8,312 nucleotides of DNA from JAQGMO01 sp050954505 (GTDB taxonomy: Bacteria; Pseudomonadota; Gammaproteobacteria; Burkholderiales; Burkholderiaceae_D), in assembly GCA_050954505.1 (NCBI GenBank), contig JBPBPY010000143.1, forward strand, positions 1 through 8,312. Reading direction: 5' to 3'. This document shows, one piece after another, positions 1 to 6,946 of the stretch. The translations under genes and the position numbers were made by a program. The notes under the pieces were generated by a model. The model was not told the origin of the DNA. It saw only the letters and a program-made list of their open reading frames with translations, and searched no databases. Position 1 is the stretch's first letter. Every line of letters begins with the position of its first letter.

Positions 1-67
1 CGTGGCATTGGAGCCCGAACCGGTACTGGTTTGAACGCCGCTGAGGGGGTGATACAGGTGCCCATGA
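1..67. other. Window edge downstream of ppnP, no supported gene
   Basis: On the minus strand an ATG at 63-65 opens a frame of 21 codons that runs off the window edge (it begins MGTCITPSAAFKPV). No good ribosome binding site precedes it and I recognise no family in the fragment. It could be the start of another gene, but the sequence visible here does not support calling one. No convincing ppnP terminator hairpin is visible in this stretch. Confidence 0.3.
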
Positions 68-382
68 TCAGCCAAAGTGGCAAACATAGTCGAGCATTTC
101 CAGTGTTTCGATATCGAAGCTTGAATTGCCGATGATCGAGAAATGCTCGCCGCCCTGGTAGCTGGTCCATTCGCTGCTGCCGGCCAGGCGAATGCGGCAT
201 TTGCCGCCATTGATTTCCATGATTTCCGGCGCGCCGGTCTTGAAGGTCAGCGTCGATGGAAAAATCACACCGATGCTTTTCTTGCTGCCGTCCGCCAGCA
301 CGATATTGTGCGAGATGCATTTGCCGTCGAAATAGACGTTGGCTTTCTTGACTACCGATACATTGTCGAATTGTGTGTCCAT
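68..382 (-). CDS. ppnP: Pyrimidine/purine nucleoside phosphorylase PpnP (YaiE/DUF1255 family)
   Basis: The 104-residue product matches the small single-domain cupin family of E. coli PpnP (formerly YaiE, 94 aa), which cleaves a broad range of nucleosides with phosphate to give the free base and (deoxy)ribose 1-phosphate in the cytoplasm. Family landmarks are visible in order: the VYFDGKCISH strand (residues 16-25), SIGVIFP (36-42), APEIMEINGG (51-60), the GGEHFSI turn with the S-F pair (78-89), and the C-terminal YVCHFG. The frame is open 32 codons further upstream, but that extension starts inside the argG terminator and lacks family similarity. The ATG at 380-382 has AGGGG five bases upstream and gives the family length. 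The gene lies directly downstream of argG. The terminator between them implies its own promoter or readthrough; no clear promoter is visible. Confidence 0.9.
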   Translation of the reverse strand: MDTQFDNVSVVKKANVYFDGKCISHNIVLADGSKKSIGVIFPSTLTFKTGAPEIMEINGGKCRIRLAGSSEWTSYQGGEHFSIIGNSSFDIETLEMLDYVCHFG

Positions 383-387
383 GCTTG

Positions 388-392
388 CCCCT
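388..392 (-). promoter_or_regulatory. Ribosome binding site of ppnP
   Basis: AGGGG on the minus strand, five bases before the ATG at 380-382. It decides the internal start over the longer open frame that reaches back to 478. Confidence 0.65.
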
Positions 393-453
393 GAAATGAT
401 CCAGTCCGATCCGCCGCCAATGCCGGCAGCAGACAGACCCGAAACGTACATCG

Positions 454-485
454 AAAAAAAGCCCGCGAAACCGTTCACGGGCTTT
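454..485 (-). terminator. Intrinsic terminator of argG
   Basis: Read on the minus strand, AAAGCCCG (485-478) pairs perfectly with CGGGCTTT (465-458). Three further pairs (GAA with TTC) form inside after one mismatch, closing a four-base loop. The 3' arm runs into a tract of seven T residues (460-454). It lies about 80 bases after the argG stop codon and before ppnP, as expected for a Rho-independent terminator ending the argG transcript. Confidence 0.88.
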
Positions 486-566
486 CAATAACCGGCAGGC
501 CAGGGCGTTGATCCCCGCTGCCGGAATTGTTCATCCGCTGCGAATGCGCAGCAGGTCAACCGGAGA

Positions 567-1799
567 TCAGCCGCCGCGGCGATTCTTTGCGTTCGCCGCA
601 ATGCGCATGCGCAGGGCATTGAGCTTGATGAAGCCGCCCGCATCAGCCTGGTTGTAAGCGCCGCCATCTTCGTCGAAGGTAGCGATGTTCATGTCGAACA
701 GGGAATCGGTCTTCGAGTCACGCGAGGTGACGATGACATTGCCCTTGTAGAGCTTCACGCGCACCCAGCCATTGACATTCTGCTGGGTCTGGTCGATCAG
801 CGTCTGCAGCGCCACGCGTTCCGGCGCCCACCAGTAGCCGTTATAGATCATCGATGCATAACGCGGCATCAGGTCATCTTTCAGATGTGCGACTTCGCGG
901 TCCAGCGTGATCGATTCAATCGCCCGGTGGGCGCGCAGCATGATGGTGCCGCCCGGCGTTTCATAGCAGCCGCGCGACTTCATGCCGACGTAGCGGTTTT
1001 CCACCAGGTCCAGGCGGCCGATGCCATGCTTGCCGCCAAGGCGGTTGAGTTCGGTCAGCACGGCGGCAGGCGAAAGGCGCTTGCCGTTCAGGGCCACGAT
1101 GTCGCCCTTTTCATATTCGATGTCGAGGTACTCGGCCTGGTCAGGCGCCGCCTCCGGGCTGACGGTCCAGCGCCACATGGTTTCCTCGGCTTCCGAGCTC
1201 GGGTTCTCCAGATGGCGGCCTTCGAAGCTGATGTGCAAGAGGTTGGCATCCATCGAGTAGGGCGCGCCGCCATTCTTGTGTTTCATGTCGATTTCAATGC
1301 CGGCGTCCTGCGCATATTGCAGCAGCTTTTCACGCGACAGCAGATCCCACTCGCGCCAAGGGGCAATGATCTTCACGCCCGGCATCAGCGCATAGGCGCC
1401 CAGCTCGAAGCGCACCTGGTCATTGCCCTTGCCGGTAGCGCCATGCGAAATGGTGTCGGCGCCGGTTTCCCGGGCGATCTCGATCAAACGCTTGGCGATC
1501 AGCGGGCGGGCAATCGAGGTTCCCAGCAGGTATTCGCCTTCATAAACCGTGTTAGCGCGAAACATCGGAAACACGAAGTCGCGCACAAATTCTTCCCGCA
1601 CGTCGTCGATGTAGATGTTCTCCGGCTTGATGCCGAATTTCAGCGCCTTTTGACGCGCCGGTTCCAGTTCTTCACCCTGGCCGAGGTCGGCAGTAAAGGT
1701 GACGATTTCGCATTGGTAGTTATCCTGCAGCCATTTCAGGATCACCGAAGTGTCCAGGCCACCTGAATACGCCAGCACCACTTTCTTGATATCGCTCAT
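567..1799 (-). CDS. argG: Argininosuccinate synthase
   Basis: This 410-residue cytoplasmic enzyme joins citrulline and aspartate, using ATP (released as AMP and pyrophosphate), to form argininosuccinate, the penultimate step of arginine biosynthesis. The N-type ATP pyrophosphatase loop AYSGGLDTS is at residues 10-18. The citrulline/aspartate-binding segment EGEYLLGTS is at 87-95, SHGATGKGNDQ at 118-128, and the conserved KSRGCYETPGG at 274-284. Length and sequence fit the short (about 400 aa) form common in bacteria. The ATG start is followed directly by the family N-terminus MSDIKKVVLAYSGG; a modest GAGAG sits seven bases upstream. argF lies 149 bases upstream on the same strand and supplies the citrulline-forming step, so the two may be co-transcribed, although no terminator or clear promoter was found between them. 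G+C is high (39 of 60 bases at 961-1020), typical of the host background. Confidence 0.98.
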   Translation of the reverse strand: MSDIKKVVLAYSGGLDTSVILKWLQDNYQCEIVTFTADLGQGEELEPARQKALKFGIKPENIYIDDVREEFVRDFVFPMFRANTVYEGEYLLGTSIARPLIAKRLIEIARETGADTISHGATGKGNDQVRFELGAYALMPGVKIIAPWREWDLLSREKLLQYAQDAGIEIDMKHKNGGAPYSMDANLLHISFEGRHLENPSSEAEETMWRWTVSPEAAPDQAEYLDIEYEKGDIVALNGKRLSPAAVLTELNRLGGKHGIGRLDLVENRYVGMKSRGCYETPGGTIMLRAHRAIESITLDREVAHLKDDLMPRYASMIYNGYWWAPERVALQTLIDQTQQNVNGWVRVKLYKGNVIVTSRDSKTDSLFDMNIATFDEDGGAYNQADAGGFIKLNALRMRIAANAKNRRGG

Positions 1800-1948
1800 G
1801 CTCGTTCTCTCATCTGACTATGTTGTTTGTTTGGCCGGCCATCCGGACCGCAGTCTGTAAGTGCATCTGCAACCCATGCATCCATTGCGCCTTGCTGGTC
1901 CTGCCGGCACGTTTGAAAACAGTACGCTTGCCGAACCGGCGCCGCCCG
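1800..1948 (-). other. argF-argG intergenic region
   Basis: 149 bases between the argF stop and the argG start. It contains GC-rich palindromic bits (such as GGCCGGCC at 1833-1840) but no hairpin followed by a T-tract, and no hexamer pair good enough to call a promoter. Readthrough from argF into argG is the simplest reading. Confidence 0.4.
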
Positions 1949-2863
1949 TTATTCCACGCGACCCAGTACCAGGTATTCCAGCAGCGCCTTTTGCACATGC
2001 AAACGGTTTTCCGCTTCATCCCAGACCACCGACTGTGGGCCGTCGATGACTTCAGCCGCCACTTCTTCGCCACGGTGGGCCGGCAGGCAATGCATGAACA
2101 GCGCATCGGGCCGCGCGCGTGCCATCTTGGCCGCATCGACGATCCAGCCGTCGAAGGCTTTCAGGCGCGCGGCATTTTCCTCTTCATAGCCCATGCTGGT
2201 CCAGACGTCGGTGGTGACCAGGTCGGCATCGACACAGGCGTCCGATGGATTGGCAAACACGGTGTAACCCTTGAAATGCGTTGCCACGAGCGCAGCATCG
2301 ATGTCGTAGCCCTTGGGCGTGGACACATTCACATGGAAGCCGAATACCTCGGCTGCCTGCAGCCAGGAGTACAGCATGTTGTTGGCGTCGCCAATCCAGG
2401 CCACGGTCTTGCCGGCGATGGCGCCGCGCTGTTCGATGAAGGTGAATACATCGGCCAGCACCTGGCAGGGATGATGTTCATTGGTCAGGCCATTGATGAC
2501 AGGCACGCGCGAGTTGGCGGCAAACCGCTCAATGATGTCCTGGCCAAAGGTGCGGATTATGATGATGTCACACATGCGCGACATGACCTGGGCCGCATCC
2601 TCGACCGGCTCGCCACGGCCCAATTGGCTGTCGCGGGTATTGAGGTAGATGGCGGCGCCGCCGAGCTGGTGCATGCCGGCTTCGAATGACAGGCGCGTGC
2701 GGGTCGAATTCTTCTCGAACACCATCACCAGGGTGCGGTCGCCCAGCGGGTGGTACGGCTCATAATTCTTGAACCGGCGCTTGATCACATGCGCGCGCTC
2801 GTTCAAGTACTCGAACTCGGGCAAGGTGAAATCGGAAAACTGCAAAAAGTGTTTGATTGCCAT
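1949..2863 (-). CDS. argF: Ornithine carbamoyltransferase (anabolic)
   Basis: This 304-residue cytoplasmic transferase makes citrulline from ornithine and carbamoyl phosphate. The carbamoyl-phosphate motif STRTR is at residues 53-57, HPCQ at 131-134, the ornithine-side segment DVWTSMG at 219-225, and HCLPAHRGEE, which contains the catalytic cysteine, at 258-267. Length fits the family. The ATG at 2861-2863 gives the expected MAIKHFLQFSD start. The frame is open back to a TTG at 2879-2881, but this would add PPFPF-type residues from inside a hairpin and is not favoured. No Shine-Dalgarno sequence is evident in the 17 bases before the ATG; a stem-loop occupies that space. Together with argG downstream it covers two consecutive steps of arginine synthesis. 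It is close to the upstream F-box-like gene (71 bases), but a separate promoter suggests independent expression. Confidence 0.97.
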   Translation of the reverse strand: MAIKHFLQFSDFTLPEFEYLNERAHVIKRRFKNYEPYHPLGDRTLVMVFEKNSTRTRLSFEAGMHQLGGAAIYLNTRDSQLGRGEPVEDAAQVMSRMCDIIIIRTFGQDIIERFAANSRVPVINGLTNEHHPCQVLADVFTFIEQRGAIAGKTVAWIGDANNMLYSWLQAAEVFGFHVNVSTPKGYDIDAALVATHFKGYTVFANPSDACVDADLVTTDVWTSMGYEEENAARLKAFDGWIVDAAKMARARPDALFMHCLPAHRGEEVAAEVIDGPQSVVWDEAENRLHVQKALLEYLVLGRVE

Positions 2864-2871
2864 AAATGGAA

Positions 2872-2900
2872 ACGGCGGCAAGGTTGGCGCCTGCCGCCGT
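2872..2900 (-). promoter_or_regulatory. Stem-loop in the argF leader
   Basis: A perfect 9-bp inverted repeat, ACGGCGGCA (2872-2880) and TGCCGCCGT (2892-2900), with an 11-base loop. On the minus strand the 3' arm ends eight bases before the argF ATG and is followed by TTCCATTT, not a T-tract, so a terminator is unlikely. It occupies the place where a ribosome binding site would be expected, so it may affect argF translation; that effect is inferred. Confidence 0.6.
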
Positions 2901-2917
2901 AGTAGATAACTTGTTCA

Positions 2918-2947
2918 ATTATATGGGAAATTTGCTACAAAAGACAA
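2918..2947 (-). promoter_or_regulatory. Putative sigma-70 promoter of argF
   Basis: On the minus strand TTGTCT (2947-2942, four of six consensus bases) and a perfect TATAAT (2923-2918) are separated by 18 bases. The predicted transcript would start near 2911, giving a leader of roughly 47 bases that contains the stem-loop. The -35 element and part of the spacer lie inside the last codons of the upstream F-box-like gene, which ends at 2935. Confidence 0.6.
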
Positions 2948-4923
2948 TTTCCGCAGGCCTGGAAACTTGCGCGTTCGGGCAAAAGATCGTTCACAGCCTG
3001 GTTTTGCTCCTGAGCATCGGGCTTGATCTGCTCGACCAAACCCATGACTTGCTCGGCATTTCCGGCCAAGACTGCATCAATCGATTGTCGCTCTGGCTGC
3101 GGCAGCGTGCGTGCCAGCTGCTTGATCTGCTGATAGTCGTTGCCGAAGGACTGGGCGGCAAACCAGGCACGTTTGGCTTGCAGGATAGCCTCAAGCGGCT
3201 GTCGGCGCAGTTCGAGAGGAAGGAGGTTGATTTGTTTCAGCATCAAACGTGTAATACCTTCGTAGAAACCATCCCAAGGCTGCTGGCGATAGACTGCGGC
3301 CATGCCGATCAGCACCCGCTGCCGATTCAACGCCGTCATCGGGCCAATTGTCTCGCACAGGGTGTGAATGTCCACTATGTAATGTAAAGATAAAGATCTC
3401 TCCGCAAACTCAACATCCCGGAAGTCGGCATTCTCCAGCGTGTCTGCCAGTAGCGCAGCATGCTGCTCTTCTGGAAATTCTGCAAACAGTGAAAAAACCA
3501 GGGAAACCGTGGACCTGGCTTTTCTAGGTGGAATCATGTAAAGACTACGTCCATTCAAGCCGCTCCAAAATTGATATTGAAGCTCACGCGATAATGGTTC
3601 GAGTTCTTGTTTCAGGGCCAACACGGTTTTTGGTGTAAAAGTCAGATCTTCCACTACCGATGCCACAATGTGTAGCCGCGTTTCATCATCCGGGGGCAGA
3701 TTGGTGCTGGCCTCGTCGAGCTGCTGGTGGTAGCCGCTCTTTATGCTGAATTCGCAGCGGATCTTCACTGGCGCTAGAATGCGATACAAAAATGTTGCCC
3801 GTTCGCGTGGTTGGAATTTTTGTGCAAGCGCGATTATCCGTTCAGCGAAATTTTCGTGATCGGCTGTCATATATACTGGCAGCAAAACCGACAAATTCTT
3901 AATTGCACGGAAAGATCCCCTGTCAAGTACTGTGACAGGGAAAAACTGGATTTTTGATGTGAGCGACAACAAACGGTCGATGCGGTCTGCAAACTCGTCC
4001 GTGGTAACAAATGTAAAGTAGTCTTGATTGGTGACGCATATTTTGACAACCTGCCGTCCAAGCAATGTCTCCCAGTCTCCATGCGCTTGCTTCAATTCTT
4101 CCAGCCACTGTTTTGCCGCAGCAATCAAATCCCTGTCCTTTTCGCGATATAAGTGGAAGTATGCAACAACGTAAAACTGGCTCGAAACGTCCAATTTTTG
4201 GGCATGAGTAGAGAGCAAACCCACACCACGCTGCCTTTTGGGCCACAAGTGAAGAAATCGAATAAAGAATTCAGGATCGTCCGGTGTGCAACATGACGTG
4301 AACTTGGCCAACAAATTGTTGAACAAGGGGGTTTCTACGGGCGATAACGTCCCTGGTTTCGCATAAACAAATTCTCTAACTGTCTCATCTGACACCATGG
4401 ATGTCAGCAGCAATGCCCGTAAAGTATGACGTTGCATTGCACTAAACAGTGGCTGATCGTCGATTTCCTGTAAATAATCCGGCGCTGAATAAAAGAAACT
4501 TCTATCGTACAGTCCGAGGTGCCGTATCCTGTTTTTCAGGCAAACGAACTGCCGGCTGTTGGCAGTGGCTTTTGCAACAGCTTGGCAAGTCTGTCCAAAA
4601 CTGGCCAGGTCAGCGCCATCAAGATGGCTGGCGATCGCATCGAGCATATCGGCGATCAGGAAGGGTTCCGCTATCCTGGACGGCAAATCGGGCATGCGCA
4701 GACTTTGCGCTACCGTAAACACCTGCGGAGGCGGCGGCGTCATTGGCATGATGGCTGCCTCAGCCAAGACTGCCATCCTTTCAGGGGCAAAGCAGGCATT
4801 GCTGCCGCGCCGGTGGCCAGCGGCGCCATCAGCTTCTGCTGCGCCCGGCATAGCGTCTGCACGAACCCATTGATGGGTATCGATTGGACCCGCAGCGCGC
4901 ATCACTTCCCAGCTTCGTTTCAT
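2935..4923 (-). CDS. F-box-like protein FbxA (effector-like, function unknown)
   Basis: A 662-residue protein of no recognised full-length family. Residues 1-85 are low in complexity, rich in Ala, Met and Pro (MTPPPPQ at 61-67). Residues 87-125 resemble an F-box (MLDAIASHL at 93-101, then DLASFGQTCQAVAK), the eukaryotic motif that binds SKP1 in ubiquitin ligases. The rest is predicted by eye to be helical, with recurring PDD-type segments (214-216, 411-413), perhaps a solenoid. No signal peptide, membrane segment or enzyme motif is visible. The ATG at 4921-4923 has AGGAG eight bases upstream. The first 15 residues nearly match FbxB, and the body is paralogous to FbxC. The middle of the gene is much lower in G+C (25 of 60 at 3361-3420 and at 3901-3960) than argG, which suggests acquired DNA. 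A role as a secreted effector acting on host ubiquitination is inference. Confidence 0.8.
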   Translation of the reverse strand: MKRSWEVMRAAGPIDTHQWVRADAMPGAAEADGAAGHRRGSNACFAPERMAVLAEAAIMPMTPPPPQVFTVAQSLRMPDLPSRIAEPFLIADMLDAIASHLDGADLASFGQTCQAVAKATANSRQFVCLKNRIRHLGLYDRSFFYSAPDYLQEIDDQPLFSAMQRHTLRALLLTSMVSDETVREFVYAKPGTLSPVETPLFNNLLAKFTSCCTPDDPEFFIRFLHLWPKRQRGVGLLSTHAQKLDVSSQFYVVAYFHLYREKDRDLIAAAKQWLEELKQAHGDWETLLGRQVVKICVTNQDYFTFVTTDEFADRIDRLLSLTSKIQFFPVTVLDRGSFRAIKNLSVLLPVYMTADHENFAERIIALAQKFQPRERATFLYRILAPVKIRCEFSIKSGYHQQLDEASTNLPPDDETRLHIVASVVEDLTFTPKTVLALKQELEPLSRELQYQFWSGLNGRSLYMIPPRKARSTVSLVFSLFAEFPEEQHAALLADTLENADFRDVEFAERSLSLHYIVDIHTLCETIGPMTALNRQRVLIGMAAVYRQQPWDGFYEGITRLMLKQINLLPLELRRQPLEAILQAKRAWFAAQSFGNDYQQIKQLARTLPQPERQSIDAVLAGNAEQVMGLVEQIKPDAQEQNQAVNDLLPERASFQACGNCLL
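4895..4923 (-). repeat. Leader-coding repeat, copy 1 (start of FbxA)
   Basis: These 29 bases encode the first nine residues and part of the tenth of FbxA (MKRSWEVMR). They match 25 of 29 bases at 6788-6816, the start of FbxB, although the two protein bodies are hardly similar. Confidence 0.75.
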
Positions 4924-4931
4924 TTTTCATG

Positions 4932-4936
4932 CTCCT
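4932..4936 (-). promoter_or_regulatory. Ribosome binding site of FbxA
   Basis: AGGAG on the minus strand, eight bases before the ATG at 4921-4923. An ATG at 4928-4930 is in another frame and too close to this site. The placement supports MKRSWEVMRA as the true N-terminus and, by analogy, the MKRS start of FbxB. Confidence 0.75.
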
Positions 4937-4974
4937 GTTTGCAGATGCGCGTCATCGTGCACAACGCGTCCCGG

Positions 4975-5021
4975 TCAAAGCAACCAAGTAAACCCAAGCG
5001 TCAACTGCTTCATTTGTTATA
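4975..5021 (-). promoter_or_regulatory. Upstream region of FbxA with family-shared block
   Basis: On the minus strand this holds TATAACAAATGAAGCAG (5021-5005), which resembles the block upstream of FbxB (6939-6923) and more weakly that upstream of FbxC. An ATG here (5011-5013) opens a 12-codon frame, MKQLTLGFTWLL, ending at 4975, but it has no ribosome binding site. The near-end GGTCAAAGCAA (plus strand, 4973-4983) also has a counterpart, GGCCAAAGCAA, before FbxB. Whether the block is a promoter, a leader or merely shared ancestry is open. Confidence 0.35.
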
Positions 5022-5058
5022 AACGGATCACGGCGCGGGCGCCAGCCTGCGCTGTACG

Positions 5059-6816
5059 TCAATCCACGCCGCCGTATGCCGGCACCGGGATGTTGGCCAG
5101 GTCGCCGAGCTGATGGCGCAGCAGCGCCAACAGGTGCTGCGGCAAGCTTTCATACAATGGCAGCAACAAGCTGAACAGTTGCGCTTGCAGGATTTCGTCA
5201 TGGTGTACAAACATTGACGGGTTCAACTGGTTGAGCAGTTCGAATTGCTGCTGCTGCGGTAACGCCTGGCAAAGCCCGGCCCATGCCGTGAATTCCTCGA
5301 TGGCGTCCATTGCCGCCACCATGGCCTCGCCGAGCAGGACCGCTTGCTGCTTTGGTGTGGCGGGATATTCGCTGGAAAAAATCAGCATCGCGACCGCACG
5401 CGCATACAGGGCCGGGTGGCTATCCCCATGGCCCAGCTTGAGCTGGCAGCACAGCAATGCCTGAAAACGCAGACAGGCGTCGTCACCAGGGTGCAATGCG
5501 GGCCAGCAGGCATGCGCTGCACCGACGATGCCGGCAAAATTCGAAGCCTGTTCGTGCAGCCTGTTCCCAGGTGTGAAGGGCTGCTGCAGTTTTTGCAAAT
5601 AAGCGTGCAGAAAATGGTGATTGAAACGCAGTTCATCCGGCCGGTCTTTGCTCCAGCAAAAAAATGCGCGCAAGACTGGTGTAATTTTTTCAGGTGCAAA
5701 CCTCGCCGGATCAGGCATATACGACACCATTGCATCGGCGTACCGGCGCGCTGATTGGTGATCGTGTTCAAGGTTTGTCTTCAGGACGCTGGTGATGGAC
5801 GCGAGTCCGCGCCAACGGTAATACATGCTGGATGCCTTGTTCCAGTCAAGCTGTGCAACAAGCTGCGCACGCTGGTCTGCTCCAAGCAGCTGAAAAATCA
5901 GGACCGGGTCGATTGACACCAGACCGTGATAGAGCGAGCTGGCCTGTAGAAAAACCAGCACTGAAAATGCGCTGTCGTGGAATTGACGGCTTTGCAGATA
6001 ATTGATTGCGCTTTGCAGGATCTGTGCCCGCCACCTCCTGTCGTGGCCTTGGTCACCGGCGAATGGATCCTGGGTAATCAGCAGCAGGCAAAATCGGCGG
6101 CTGAAACTCGCACAGATCTTTTTTGCGTACAGCGTTGGCAAATTCCGATAGGCCTCAAGTGCCCAGGGCAAAATGTCGGCCCAACGAGGTTCGCTGCGGT
6201 CGCCATCGATTGCCATTTTTCCCAGCAGGTATAACGCATCGCGCCAAGGCTGGCTTGAAGCCTGGAGCTTGCGCGACACCAGCGCAAATGTGCGGGACTC
6301 GGTCACATGCAACCGACAAAAGATTTCCTGCATGAGTTCTGCGGGAAGTTGATCGAGACGGCAATAGGGGGGCGTATGGTTGCCGTCCCCACCAACAACC
6401 GGCAATGCTGGTGCCGATGCCGCCGATGCCGCCGATGCCGATAGCCTAATTTTTACTGTCTTATCCGCCGCAATGCCTGACAACCCGCCACGGGCGTCGA
6501 CACGCTTGAAGGACGTCTCGGGCATAGGTCGCCCATTGCCGGCTTCCGGCGCGCTGCCAGGTAGGCCAACGAGTTCAGTGGGCAAGCTGTCCATTGGTGA
6601 CCGGTGCGGCAAGACGACCGGCTGCTGTCGATGCACTGCCGAGAAAACCAGCGGCGCGGGGCCAGGCAATTGTGCAGCAGGCAAGCTGGAAGGATAGGGC
6701 GCTTGCTGGACGCCCGGAGTGGCAATCACTCCGGCAGTTGTCGCCTGCTGGCGTTGCACCGTTGAATAATCATCGATCAGCCCGCTTGCGCGCATGACCT
6801 CCGAGCTGCGTTTCAT
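5059..6816 (-). CDS. F-box protein FbxB (effector-like, function unknown)
   Basis: A 585-residue protein whose best recognised part is an F-box at about residues 155-195: DQLPAELMQEIFCRL followed by RTFALVSRKLQASSQPWRDAL, which fits the LP-x-EL...IF..L...LVSR-type consensus better than its neighbours. Residues 16-150 are Pro/Gln/Ala/Ser-rich and probably disordered, with a short Ser-Ala repeat (126-135). From about 200 onward it appears helical without a recognised fold or catalytic motif. The frame is open 19 codons further upstream to 6873, but the ATG at 6814-6816 gives MKRSSEVMRASG, matching FbxA, with a weak AAGG eight bases before it. G+C is host-like (39 of 60 at 5401-5460), unlike FbxA. 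No signal peptide or membrane segment is seen. Binding of a host SKP1 is inferred from the motif only. Confidence 0.82.
   Translation of the reverse strand: MKRSSEVMRASGLIDDYSTVQRQQATTAGVIATPGVQQAPYPSSLPAAQLPGPAPLVFSAVHRQQPVVLPHRSPMDSLPTELVGLPGSAPEAGNGRPMPETSFKRVDARGGLSGIAADKTVKIRLSASAASAASAPALPVVGGDGNHTPPYCRLDQLPAELMQEIFCRLHVTESRTFALVSRKLQASSQPWRDALYLLGKMAIDGDRSEPRWADILPWALEAYRNLPTLYAKKICASFSRRFCLLLITQDPFAGDQGHDRRWRAQILQSAINYLQSRQFHDSAFSVLVFLQASSLYHGLVSIDPVLIFQLLGADQRAQLVAQLDWNKASSMYYRWRGLASITSVLKTNLEHDHQSARRYADAMVSYMPDPARFAPEKITPVLRAFFCWSKDRPDELRFNHHFLHAYLQKLQQPFTPGNRLHEQASNFAGIVGAAHACWPALHPGDDACLRFQALLCCQLKLGHGDSHPALYARAVAMLIFSSEYPATPKQQAVLLGEAMVAAMDAIEEFTAWAGLCQALPQQQQFELLNQLNPSMFVHHDEILQAQLFSLLLPLYESLPQHLLALLRHQLGDLANIPVPAYGGVD
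6413..6439. repeat. Three tandem copies of a 9-bp unit inside FbxB
   Basis: GCCGATGCC is repeated three times without mismatch. On the coding strand it yields the Ser-Ala-Ala run at about residues 126-135 of FbxB. The period is a multiple of three, so copy-number change would keep the frame. Confidence 0.85.
6788..6816 (-). repeat. Leader-coding repeat, copy 2 (start of FbxB)
   Basis: Counterpart of 4895-4923, with 25 of 29 bases identical. It encodes MKRSSEVMR. The protein similarity continues for a few residues beyond (A-x-G-x-I-D) and then stops. Confidence 0.75.
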
Positions 6817-6828
6817 TGCCAGAGCCTT

Positions 6829-6939
6829 GGTAACGTGAGTGCGTTGATGAGCCGCCACGCATGGCCAAAGCAAATCGAGCGGTGCATGACGGTTCCAGCA
6901 CGTAGGTAACGCGAGTCAGCGGCTGGTTCATTTTGTTAT
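6829..6939 (-). promoter_or_regulatory. Upstream region of FbxB with family-shared block
   Basis: On the minus strand ATAACAAAATGAACCAG (6939-6923) matches the block upstream of FbxA, with one extra A. The 12-base sequence GGTAACGTGAGT (plus strand, 6829-6840) recurs as GGTAACGCGAGT at 6905-6916, differing at one base. The ATG at 6929-6931 opens a short frame (MNQPLTRVTYVL...) that overlaps the FbxB start in another frame. No credible -35/-10 pair or Hrp-type box was found. Confidence 0.35.
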
Positions 6940-6946
6940 TGCAGGA

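Noticed and set aside
383..478. N-terminal extension of ppnP to 478
   Set aside because: It starts within the argG terminator hairpin, has Gly/Ser-rich residues foreign to the family and lacks a ribosome binding site; the internal ATG at 380-382 has one.
885..1766. Long plus-strand open frame opposite argG (293 codons)
   Set aside because: It lies fully antisense to a clear argG and its product has no recognisable family. High-G+C genes often create such antisense frames.
1820..2689. Long plus-strand open frame opposite argF (289 codons)
   Set aside because: Antisense shadow of argF with a His/Arg-rich composition and no known motif.
2864..2881. TTG start of argF at 2879-2881
   Set aside because: It lies in the leader stem-loop and would add residues not found in the family; the ATG at 2861-2863 gives the expected MAIKH start.
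2872..2900. Stem-loop before argF as a terminator of FbxA
   Set aside because: The stem is good, but the following bases are TTCCATTT and then the argF ATG, not a run of T; the argF promoter lies upstream of it.
2935..2946. CaaX prenylation box at the FbxA C-terminus
   Set aside because: The last four residues are NCLL; the cysteine is third, not fourth, from the end.
3923..4246. Open frame of 107 codons on the minus strand within FbxA
   Set aside because: Alternative-frame shadow of FbxA without a ribosome binding site or known similarity.
5029..5048. GC-rich inverted repeat (GGCGCGGGCGCC) after FbxB as a terminator
   Set aside because: The stem is only four or five pairs and no T-tract follows on the minus strand.
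6817..6873. Upstream ATG start of FbxB at 6871-6873
   Set aside because: The additional 19 residues precede the MKRS leader shared with FbxA, where the start is fixed by a good AGGAG.
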